Of a stretch of 64,000 nt of DNA, positions 57,014-64,000 are shown in pieces. A program made the position numbers and the translations under genes. Below the pieces are notes generated by a model. It was not told the DNA's origin, searched no databases, and worked only from the letters and a program-made list of their open reading frames with translations. Origin of the DNA: Kosakonia cowanii JCM 10956 = DSM 18146 (GTDB lineage: Bacteria; Pseudomonadota; Gammaproteobacteria; Enterobacterales; Enterobacteriaceae); NCBI RefSeq assembly GCF_001975225.1, contig NZ_CP019445.1:992001-1056000 (forward strand), given 5' to 3'. Within the stretch, counting starts at the first letter, position 1. Each line of letters starts with the position of its first letter.

Positions 57014-58234
57014 ATGTTAACCGCCATGCTCGCCGCCTTCGCAGGCGGCATTATTCTCAACTTTATGCCCTGCGTGTTTCCGATTATCTCGCTGAAAGCG
57101 CTGGGCCTCCTGCGCCATACCGGGGATCCAGCGCAGACGCGCCGCGAAGGGCTGGGGTTTTTACTCGGTACCGTGGCGACCATGCTGATCCTCGCCGGCA
57201 TCCTGCTTGCGCTGCGCGCCGGCGGCAGCGCCGTTGGCTGGGGCTTTCAGCTGCAATCACCGCTGGTTATCGCCGCGCTGGCGCTGATTGTGCTGGCGGC
57301 AGCGCTCAACTTGCTCGGCGTGTTTGAAGTGGGCCTCTCCGTGCAGCGGGCCGGAGAGATCCGCGTCGAACGCGGGGCATTTATCCGCGCGGCGCTGACC
57401 GGCGCGCTCTCCATTATTGTTGCTACCCCCTGCGCCGCACCGTTTATGGCGGGGGCCATTGGCTATGCGCTGGTACAACCGCCCACCGTCGCGCTGGCGA
57501 TCTTCTTCGCCCTCGCGCTCGGCTTTGCCGCACCGTTTAGCCTGATTTCGCTCTTCCCCGCTCTCGGCAAATGGCTGCCGCGACCCGGCGCGTGGATGAA
57601 CACCCTGAAACACGGGCTGGCCTTTCCAATGTTTGGTGCCTTCGGCTGGCTGGTGTGGGTGCTGGCGCAGCAGGCGGGCACCACGGCGCTGGCGGCGATC
57701 ATTGCTGCCTCGGTGGTGGTGAGCTTCGCCGCCTGGCTCTATGGCATGGCGCAGCAGCGCCGCTTCGCCGGGCGCGACCATAAAGGGTTGTTCGCCGCCA
57801 CCGCACTGCTGATCATCGCCGCCCTTGCCCCGCTGCCAACGGTGGTGAACAACGGCGCGGCGCTGGCCTCGTCGCAGGTAGCGGAGACCAGCTGGTCGCC
57901 GCAAAAAGTGGCGGAGAATCGCGGGCACGGGAAAGCGATTTTCGTCAACTTCACCGCCTCCTGGTGCATCACCTGCCAGGTGAATGAGAAGACCTCGCTC
58001 TCAACCGAGGCGGTCAAAACGGCGCTGGCGAAGAGTGGCACCCTCTACATGGTGGCGGACTCGACGAAATTTAATGCCGATATTGATGACGCGCTCAACG
58101 AGCTGGGCCAGGGCAGCCTGCCGCTCTATGTCGTCTACCCGGCGGATGGCGGCGCGCCGACCATCCTGCCGCAGGTGCTAACGCCGACAATTGTGGTCAA
58201 TGCCCTGAACGCAGCGAGCGGCAAAAAAACCTAA
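57014..58234 (+). CDS. DsbD-like thiol-disulfide interchange protein without the N-terminal domain
   Basis: 406 residues. Eight or so membrane helices with the paired redox cysteines of DsbD (NFMPCVFPI; VATPCAAPF), then a C-terminal thioredoxin domain with W-C-I-T-C. The N-terminal periplasmic immunoglobulin-like domain of full DsbD is missing: the protein begins directly with the membrane domain. It should carry electrons from cytosolic thioredoxin to periplasmic partners; here the likely partner is the peroxiredoxin 28 bases upstream. Confidence 0.88.
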   Translation: MLTAMLAAFAGGIILNFMPCVFPIISLKALGLLRHTGDPAQTRREGLGFLLGTVATMLILAGILLALRAGGSAVGWGFQLQSPLVIAALALIVLAAALNLLGVFEVGLSVQRAGEIRVERGAFIRAALTGALSIIVATPCAAPFMAGAIGYALVQPPTVALAIFFALALGFAAPFSLISLFPALGKWLPRPGAWMNTLKHGLAFPMFGAFGWLVWVLAQQAGTTALAAIIAASVVVSFAAWLYGMAQQRRFAGRDHKGLFAATALLIIAALAPLPTVVNNGAALASSQVAETSWSPQKVAENRGHGKAIFVNFTASWCITCQVNEKTSLSTEAVKTALAKSGTLYMVADSTKFNADIDDALNELGQGSLPLYVVYPADGGAPTILPQVLTPTIVVNALNAASGKKT

Positions 58235-58239
58235 GGCGG

Positions 58240-58794
58240 ATGATGGAAAAAGCGGAGGCAGCGCGGGAAGAGTGGCCGCATCTGATGGCTCAGGCGCAGG
58301 CTGGCGACAGCCAGGCCTATACCCGGCTGCTTAAAGCGCTGGTGCCGGTTATCCGCACGCTTGCGCGTAAGCAGGTAGCCGACGACGAGCTGGTCGAGGA
58401 TGTGATTCAGGATGTGCTGCTGACCCTGCACCGGGTTCGCCACACCTACGATCCCGCTGCGCCCTTTTTACCGTGGCTGATGGCGATTGCTCATGCCCGC
58501 ACGGTGGATGCGCTGCGAAAACGCGGTCGCCATCAACAGCGGGAAGTGGCGGACGAGCTGCTGCCGGAACCGGTCGCAGATGCTCACCCTACTCTGCATG
58601 AAGAGGAGCTGGCGGCGCTGCTCGCCCAGTTACCCGCACGCCAGCGCCAGGTGATTGAGCATTTTCACCTGCGTGAAATGAGCCTTGCTGAAACCGCGAC
58701 GCGGCACAACCTGACGGTCTCCGCCGTCAAATCGCTGCTGCATCGCGCCCTGAATAATCTTCGTCGGTTAGGAGCCCTTCATGGCCGATCATGA
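58240..58794 (+). CDS. ECF-type sigma factor
   Basis: 184 residues (first or second Met). Region 2 (DELVEDVIQDVLLTLHRVRH; PWLMAIAHARTVDALRKR) and region 4 (LPARQRQVIEHFHLREMSLA; TVSAVKSLLHRALNNLRR) are clear. Fits the group regulated by NrsF/DUF1109 anti-sigmas, because such a gene overlaps its end by 14 bases. Five bases behind the DsbD-like gene, so the operon encodes its own regulator. Confidence 0.92.
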   Translation: MMEKAEAAREEWPHLMAQAQAGDSQAYTRLLKALVPVIRTLARKQVADDELVEDVIQDVLLTLHRVRHTYDPAAPFLPWLMAIAHARTVDALRKRGRHQQREVADELLPEPVADAHPTLHEEELAALLAQLPARQRQVIEHFHLREMSLAETATRHNLTVSAVKSLLHRALNNLRRLGALHGRS

Positions 58795-59413
58795 GTGGTT
58801 AATTGAGAAACTTGGTCGTTCGGCAGAGCCGGTAAAACGGCCCTGGCGCAGCGGCTGGCGGGTGGCAAGCTGGCTTGCCGTGGCATTGCCATGCGGGGTG
58901 ATAGTCAGCCTGCTGTTAAACAGAACACAGACTGACTGGTCGCACGCCGGCGCTGCGTGGGCGATGCTGCAACTGCTGCTCACCTTCGCCACCGGCACGC
59001 TGGCGATCCGCAACGCCTTTCTGCTCAGTATTGCCGGGCAGCGTCCGCTCGGCTGGGGCTGGTTTGCGCCGCTGGTCAGCCTCTGGCTGGCAACAACGTT
59101 TTTGAATCTGCATCTGCATCGCGTTCCGGCGAGCGGCATGGTCGAGGGGCCAAACTGCTACCTCTTTATGCTGGCGGTGAGCGTGCCGATGGCGGCAATC
59201 GTGGTCGGCTACCTGCGCCGCACCCGCACGCTCTTTCCCGCCCGCAGCCTTGGCGCCGCGGGTGCAGGGGTCGCCTGTATGGCGCTGACCCTGCTCTCGC
59301 TCTGCCACCCGACGCACATCAGCGCGGCGGATCTGCTGATGCATATCGCCGCGGTGAGCACCATTGTGCTGCTCACCGTGGTGCTCGGTTACCGCTGGGT
59401 TTCCCTGCCGTAA
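58781..59413 (+). CDS. NrsF-type membrane anti-sigma factor (DUF1109)
   Basis: 210 residues with six hydrophobic helices after a short cytosolic N-terminus. It has the paired Cys-containing segments expected in this family (VEGPNCYLFMLAV and LLSLCHPTH), proposed to sense redox or metals. Overlaps the sigma gene. By family knowledge it sequesters the sigma at the inner membrane until the signal arrives. Confidence 0.88.
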   Translation: MADHEWLIEKLGRSAEPVKRPWRSGWRVASWLAVALPCGVIVSLLLNRTQTDWSHAGAAWAMLQLLLTFATGTLAIRNAFLLSIAGQRPLGWGWFAPLVSLWLATTFLNLHLHRVPASGMVEGPNCYLFMLAVSVPMAAIVVGYLRRTRTLFPARSLGAAGAGVACMALTLLSLCHPTHISAADLLMHIAAVSTIVLLTVVLGYRWVSLP

Positions 59414-59416
59414 ATG

Positions 59417-60487
59417 TCACTTTTTCGGGAAGATCCACAACTGATCGGCAGGCAGCACCACGCGGTAGTTTTGCGCCGCACGTGACTGCGTGCCGTAGAC
59501 GCGCACCACATAGTCATCAACCGGCGTGCGGAAGAGGTACTCCCAGCGGTCACCAAGGTACATGCTGGTGAGCATCGGCAGATCCAGCGAGTTATCCTGC
59601 GGCGTCTCGGTTAGCCGCAGGCTCTCCACGCGGATCACCGCCGTCCCCTCTTGCCCCACGTTAACGCCCGGCCCGGCCATGCCCCATAGCGCCCACTGCG
59701 CCCCTTCAATGCGCGCGCGGCCATTGGAGACTTCCGTCACTTTGCCATGCAGGCGGTTGTTGCTGCCCATAAACTCGGCGGTAAAGAGTGTTGAAGGCTT
59801 GCTGTACATCTCCTGCGGCGTGCCCTGCTGCTCAATCACCCCATTGTTGAGCAGCAAAATGCGGTCGGAAATCGCCATCGCCTCATTCTGATCGTGAGTC
59901 ACCATCAGCGCCGACAGCCCGAGCTTGACGATCAACTCGCGCAGAAAGACACGAGCCTCTTCGCGCAGCTTGGCATCGAGGTTAGAGAGCGGTTCATCAA
60001 GCAGGATCACCGGCGGGTTATAGACCAGCGCGCGGCCAATGGCGACGCGCTGCTGCTGACCGCCCGAAAGCTGATGAGGGTGGCGCTGGCCGAGTGCGCC
60101 GAGGCCAAGTTGATCGAGCACACTCTGCACCCGCTGGCTAATCTCGTGAGCGGCAATTTTGCGCAGCTTCAGCGGGTAGGCGACATTCTCAAACACGGTT
60201 TTGTGCGGCCACAGGGCGTAGGACTGGAACACCAGCCCGAGGTTACGCTCCTCCGCCGGCACTTCGCTGCGCGGTGTGCCATCGTAAACCATATTTTTGC
60301 CAATGGTGATGCGCCCCTGGGTGGGCTTCTCCAGCCCGGCAACGGCGCGCAGTAGCGTGGTTTTCCCGCTGCCGGAGGGGCCAAGCAGGGAGACCACTTC
60401 GCCACGTTTGAGATCCATCGACACGCCCTTTAACACCGGGTTGTCGCCGTAGGTCAGGTGTAAGTTCTCTACCGTTAGCTCAATCAT
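59417..60487 (-). CDS. ABC transporter ATP-binding protein (FbpC-like)
   Basis: 356 residues. Walker A GPSGSGKTTL, signature LSGGQQQRVAIGRAL, Walker B VILLDEPLSNLD, H-loop MVTHDQNEA, and a C-terminal TOBE-type regulatory domain. Energises the permease upstream; it overlaps that gene by eight bases. Convergent with the anti-sigma gene three bases away. Confidence 0.94.
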   Translation of the reverse strand: MIELTVENLHLTYGDNPVLKGVSMDLKRGEVVSLLGPSGSGKTTLLRAVAGLEKPTQGRITIGKNMVYDGTPRSEVPAEERNLGLVFQSYALWPHKTVFENVAYPLKLRKIAAHEISQRVQSVLDQLGLGALGQRHPHQLSGGQQQRVAIGRALVYNPPVILLDEPLSNLDAKLREEARVFLRELIVKLGLSALMVTHDQNEAMAISDRILLLNNGVIEQQGTPQEMYSKPSTLFTAEFMGSNNRLHGKVTEVSNGRARIEGAQWALWGMAGPGVNVGQEGTAVIRVESLRLTETPQDNSLDLPMLTSMYLGDRWEYLFRTPVDDYVVRVYGTQSRAAQNYRVVLPADQLWIFPKK

Positions 60488-62249
60488 GTAATTTCACTCC
60501 AAAACGCAGGGCCACACCAAGACCGATGACCACCAGCAAAATATTGATAAACGAGAGGGCCGCGACAATATCGATAGCGCCCGCTGCCCACAGCGACACC
60601 AGCATCGAGCCGATGGTTTCCGTGCCGGGCGAGAGCAGATATACCCCAGTGGAGTATTCGCGCTCAAAGATCAAAAACATCAGCAGCCAGGAGCCGATCA
60701 GGCCATAGCGCGACAGCGGCACCGTCACATGGCGGGTCACCTGCCCCGGTGTTGCGCCGGTGCTACGCGCCGCCTCTTCCAGCTCCGGGCCGACTTGCAG
60801 CAACGTCGAGGAGATAAGGCGCAGGCCATAAGCCATCCACACCACGGTGTAGGCCAGCCAGACGCTGAAGATGGTGTTGCGCAGCGAACGCAACCAGACA
60901 ATCAGGTTGTCACGCAGCCACTCAGAGACCGGCAGCCCCGACAGCCAGCCGTTTTTCAGGGATTGATCGAGCCACATCGGTAAGAAGAGGAAGACCCACA
61001 AAAAGGCGAGACCGGCGAGCAGACCCGGCACCGCGCGCGGCACCAGCACGCTGTAGTCGAGGAAACGGGTAACGTTATCCTGCTTGCGGTGCATCGCGAT
61101 GCCGACAAACAGATAGCAGATCACCGCCAGCGCGCCGCCGAAGACGCCAATCGCCATCGAGTTGACGATCGCCCGCAGCAAGTTCGGCTGCTGCCAGATA
61201 TTGCGGAAGGTCTCCAGCGAGACGTTATCCCACAGCGGCACGCCAACCCCCCAGTGGGAGATAAAGGCGCGCAGCACCACGCCCAGCAGCGGCACACCGA
61301 TTGTGACCGTCAGCCACGCCACCACCACTGCACCTGCCACCCAGCGCCATTTGCCCAGCGGCAGCGCGCGTGCCTGCGACGCTTTGCCTTTCATGGTGAC
61401 AAAGCGGTTCGCGGTACGCATTAAGCGACGTTGCAGCATTACCAGCGGAATGGTGATGCAGATCAGCACTACCGCCACGGCGGCCATCAGGTGATAAGAA
61501 GGGGTGCCGAGCTTGTTGGTCAACTTATAGAGATAGGTCGCCAGCACCATGTTGCCTTCGGGATCGCCAAGCACCAGCATCAGGCCGAACACCTCCAGCC
61601 CGAGGAAAAAGAGCAGTACGCAGGCATAAAGGATTGAGGGGCGCACCATCGGCAGGCTGACAGAGGTCATCACCTGTAAAGGCGAGGCCCCCACCGTGCG
61701 CGCGGCCTCCTCGACATCTGAGCCAACGCTGCGCAGCGCCGACGAGATATAGAGATAGGCGTGCGGCACGTGCGTCAACCCGGCGATCACCACGATGCTG
61801 AACATCGAGTAGATATTCCACGGCACAAACCCCAGCAGCTGTTGCGCCCATTGCGACAAGAAGCCCACCGGCCCGGCAGAGACGACATAGCCAAAGCCAA
61901 GCACCATCGGCGAGACGAAAATGGGCACCAGGATCAGCGGCTCAATAAAGCGCCGTCCCGGCAGGTCAGTACGCACCATTAAGAAGGCGAGAATGCCGCC
62001 GAGCGGAATGGCAATAAACACCAGCCCAAAGGCGAGAATAAAGCCGGACTTTAAGGCGAGGTAAAAATCGGGGTCGGTGAAGATAAAGGCGAAGGATTCG
62101 AGGCTCAGCTCCTTACTGCGGGAGAAGAAAGGCGCTGAAAGAAAACTCTGTACGACGATAAATAATAACGGAACGTAGATCACCAGGGCGGTAATCAGGA
62201 CCGTTACGCCGCGCGGTAACCCTTGCCATTTTCTGCGCACGATATTCAT
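60480..62249 (-). CDS. ABC transporter permease, fused two-domain (FbpB-like)
   Basis: 589 residues with two tandem permease modules of about six helices each, each with an EAA loop (VEEAARTVGASPLQVM; LEEAARSTGATPGQVT). This is the ferric-ion/thiamine family layout. Inner membrane. AGGGA lies six bases before the ATG. Confidence 0.93.
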   Translation of the reverse strand: MNIVRRKWQGLPRGVTVLITALVIYVPLLFIVVQSFLSAPFFSRSKELSLESFAFIFTDPDFYLALKSGFILAFGLVFIAIPLGGILAFLMVRTDLPGRRFIEPLILVPIFVSPMVLGFGYVVSAGPVGFLSQWAQQLLGFVPWNIYSMFSIVVIAGLTHVPHAYLYISSALRSVGSDVEEAARTVGASPLQVMTSVSLPMVRPSILYACVLLFFLGLEVFGLMLVLGDPEGNMVLATYLYKLTNKLGTPSYHLMAAVAVVLICITIPLVMLQRRLMRTANRFVTMKGKASQARALPLGKWRWVAGAVVVAWLTVTIGVPLLGVVLRAFISHWGVGVPLWDNVSLETFRNIWQQPNLLRAIVNSMAIGVFGGALAVICYLFVGIAMHRKQDNVTRFLDYSVLVPRAVPGLLAGLAFLWVFLFLPMWLDQSLKNGWLSGLPVSEWLRDNLIVWLRSLRNTIFSVWLAYTVVWMAYGLRLISSTLLQVGPELEEAARSTGATPGQVTRHVTVPLSRYGLIGSWLLMFLIFEREYSTGVYLLSPGTETIGSMLVSLWAAGAIDIVAALSFINILLVVIGLGVALRFGVKLHD

Positions 62250-62284
62250 AGAAAATCCCTGTGGTCAGAAGATGAGAGATAAAG

Positions 62285-62314
62285 GGTTGTGTGCGAACAG
62301 CGCCGCACACAACC
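62285..62314 (-). promoter_or_regulatory. Intercistronic hairpin between binding-protein and permease genes
   Basis: Perfect 11-bp stem GGTTGTGTGCG/CGCACACAACC with an eight-base loop, lacking a proper T-run. Such hairpins commonly stabilise the mRNA of the abundant binding protein and reduce read-through. Confidence 0.6.
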
Positions 62315-62324
62315 GGCAACGCCT

Positions 62325-63413
62325 CTATTTCCCGGCGGCGGTGCGCCACTGTTTAATAAATTCGAGACGCTTTTTCGGCTCCAGATACTCAAGCAGCGAC
62401 TCATCAACCGGGATCGGTTTCAGCGCATCGCCGAGCAGTTTGGTCATGCCGTCGATATCATTGCTGCCTTCAATATCGTTACGCAGGGAGGGGATATCCG
62501 CCTGGCTTGCAAGAATGCTCTGCCCTTTTTCCGACAGTACATAGTCAAACCACAATTTCGCCGCGTTGCTGTGCTCCGCTTCGGCACTGATAAAGGAGAC
62601 GCGCGACAGCACCAGCACATAATCTTTCGGGTAGGAGACGCCCAAGGATTTATCCGCTTTCGCACGCGCTTCGGCGTAGGAGCCGAGGATGTTGTAGCCG
62701 ACCAGGTTTTCACCTGAGGAGACGCGCTCCATCATGGTGCCGGTGGAGGATTGCACCGTCAGGCCGCCTTTGGCGATATCCGCAAGGTGGGTGAAATACT
62801 CTTTATCGTGTTTGCTGTCTTCAACGGCGAGCATAAAGCCGAGCCCCGATTTTTCAATATCGTAGGTGGTCACTTTGCTCTTGAATTTATCGGTCTGGCT
62901 GGCAATCAGCTTCGCCAGCGCAGTGTGGGAATCCGGGACGTCGCCCTGCGGGATCAGGCGTTTGTTGTAGATAAAGACCACCGGCTCGTAGGTGGTGCCA
63001 TAGGCTTTGTTTTTCCAGACCGCCCATTTCGGCAGTTTGCTCTGTTCAGGGGAGGCATACTCATCGGCGTACTCGGTTGCCAGCTTCAGCGCGGTGTCCA
63101 TCGACGAACTCCAGACCACGTCGCCGCTGCCGCCGCCGGAGGCCTGCTCGCTAAGATAACGGTTATACAGCTCGGTGCTGTTCATATCGTTATATTCAAC
63201 TTTGATACCGGGATATTGCGCTTCAAACCCTTTGATCAGCGGGCCAGCGGCTTTGGTGTCGGTCGTTGAGTAGACCACCACTTTGCCCTCTTTGGTGCCG
63301 GCATCGACGATTTTCTGATAATCCGCCGGGTAGCCCGCAGGGACAGCTGCGAGTGCGGCAGAGGAAAAGAGCGCCGCTACTACGCCCGCCAGTACGCTTT
63401 TTTTCATCTCCAT
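62325..63413 (-). CDS. ABC transporter periplasmic substrate-binding protein (ferric-type family)
   Basis: 362 residues from the ATG at 63413 (AGGGG eight bases upstream). Signal peptide ending AALAA. Fold and motifs (EGKVVVYSTTD; FEAQYPGIKVEYNDMNS; GDVVWSSSMDTALKL) match the iron/AfuA/phosphonate-like family. The paired C-terminal tyrosines of classical Fe-binding FbpA are not obvious, so the substrate may be an organic phosphate or phosphonate rather than iron. Confidence 0.9.
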   Translation of the reverse strand: MEMKKSVLAGVVAALFSSAALAAVPAGYPADYQKIVDAGTKEGKVVVYSTTDTKAAGPLIKGFEAQYPGIKVEYNDMNSTELYNRYLSEQASGGGSGDVVWSSSMDTALKLATEYADEYASPEQSKLPKWAVWKNKAYGTTYEPVVFIYNKRLIPQGDVPDSHTALAKLIASQTDKFKSKVTTYDIEKSGLGFMLAVEDSKHDKEYFTHLADIAKGGLTVQSSTGTMMERVSSGENLVGYNILGSYAEARAKADKSLGVSYPKDYVLVLSRVSFISAEAEHSNAAKLWFDYVLSEKGQSILASQADIPSLRNDIEGSNDIDGMTKLLGDALKPIPVDESLLEYLEPKKRLEFIKQWRTAAGK

Positions 63414-63644
63414 GAACAAACCCCTATTTATCATTTTGTAAACACAAATTTAACATATAGCGCCTTAGCCACCCGATGCAACGCGCCAGGGTCTTTTTTG
63501 CGGGTTTTGTGACATTGAAGGGATTTAAGCCAATTACGCCGTTATTTTACCGAGAGTTAGCGGCATTTTATTCAGAACGGCGTTTTGCTCAGGATGAAAA
63601 ATGGCGGGGAAAAGAGGTAAGAGTTGTTTACGCTTTTTAACAAA

Positions 63645-64000
63645 TTAATCGCCGAGGATAAGGGGGCGATCGTTCGGGTAGAGCGCTATACGCTGCGGAT
63701 TTTGAGGATCATATTTCAGCGCTACGCCGTTTCCAGGCGCGTACCGCATAAAACCATCCATATCTAACGGCCTCTCAAGTCTCGCCTGAACTTCAACGCC
63801 TTCGCGTGTTTTGAATGCGAAAGTGAGCTGATAAACCGGCATTTCGCCATCAATGAGATCGGTTTTGCGGCGATGGATGATATCCGCATTCACGCCAATG
63901 CCCGTTTTGCGCACCGCAGACTCCATTATGAACTGGCGAATGCCGGGCATTATCATCGTCCAGGCTAAGCGCAGCATGCCCATCGCAACCAAAAAGAAAA
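63645..64000 (-). CDS. Small membrane-type protein, C-terminal part (runs off the window)
   Basis: The frame is open from the window edge to a stop at 63645 (about 118 residues seen). A hydrophobic start (LRLAWTMIMPGIRQF) precedes a soluble domain with GVALKYDPQNPQRIALY, a DUF3592-like ending. No function is assignable. The true start lies beyond 64000. Confidence 0.6.
   Translation of the reverse strand, partial: FFLVAMGMLRLAWTMIMPGIRQFIMESAVRKTGIGVNADIIHRRKTDLIDGEMPVYQLTFAFKTREGVEVQARLERPLDMDGFMRYAPGNGVALKYDPQNPQRIALYPNDRPLILGD

Overview
The window reads as chromosomal DNA of an enterobacterium (Enterobacteriaceae). Evidence: an E. coli-sized tmRNA with tag ANDENYALAA, gamma-enterobacterial flagellar and chemotaxis proteins, REP/BIME-type repeats and an SgrR-family regulator. 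High third-position GC (many long antisense shadow frames) and the gene mix suggest a Kosakonia/Enterobacter-like host. I recall that Kosakonia strains carry several flagellar loci; this is memory, not a search result.

Layout. (1) 1-8.5 kb, accessory region around ssrA: the N-terminal part of a BapA-like adhesin (minus strand), ssrA, an orphan T6SS vgrG with a small membrane-protein gene behind it, a symE-type toxin gene, an AT-rich SGNH-hydrolase-like gene bracketed by an intact symE locus and a decayed symE copy, a small ORF and a secreted alpha/beta hydrolase. (2) 8.6-53.7 kb, one continuous flagellar-chemotaxis island with no foreign insertion except a repeat cluster. Order: flhDC (copy 1, +), LuxR-type regulator, fliR-Q-P-O-N-M-L-K-J-I-H-G-F (-), fliE, cheR-B-Y-Z, flhB-A-E (+), fliT-S-D (-), fliC (+), cheW-A, motB-A, flhC-D (copy 2), fliA, one MCP, flgL-K-J-I-H-G-F-E-D-C-B (-), flgA, flgM-N (+). 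It encodes a complete export apparatus, basal body, hook, filament, motor, chemosensory pathway and regulatory cascade (FlhDC, FliA, FlgM). (3) 53.7-64 kb: an 850-bp non-coding gap ending in an orphan terminator, an SgrR-family regulator, a redox operon (peroxiredoxin, DsbD-like protein without its N-terminal domain, ECF sigma factor, NrsF-type anti-sigma), a binding-protein-dependent ABC transporter of the ferric-ion type, and a partial small membrane protein.

How it works together. FlhD4C2 (two intact, diverged sets) should switch on the hook-basal-body genes. FliA then reads late promoters, seen as GCCGAT-type -10 boxes before fliC, fliD, flgK, flgM and, unusually, before the second flhDC. 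FlgM holds FliA until hook completion; FlgN, FliS and FliT act as export chaperones. CheA/W/Y/Z/R/B with the single MCP (ending in DWETF) form a full adaptation-competent pathway feeding FliM/FliG and MotAB. The most notable features are the duplicated master regulator with a FliA-type site directly behind fliA, the compact single-locus organisation, a 444-bp element with perfect 25-bp inverted ends next to fliC, and the ECF/NrsF redox operon with a matching promoter.
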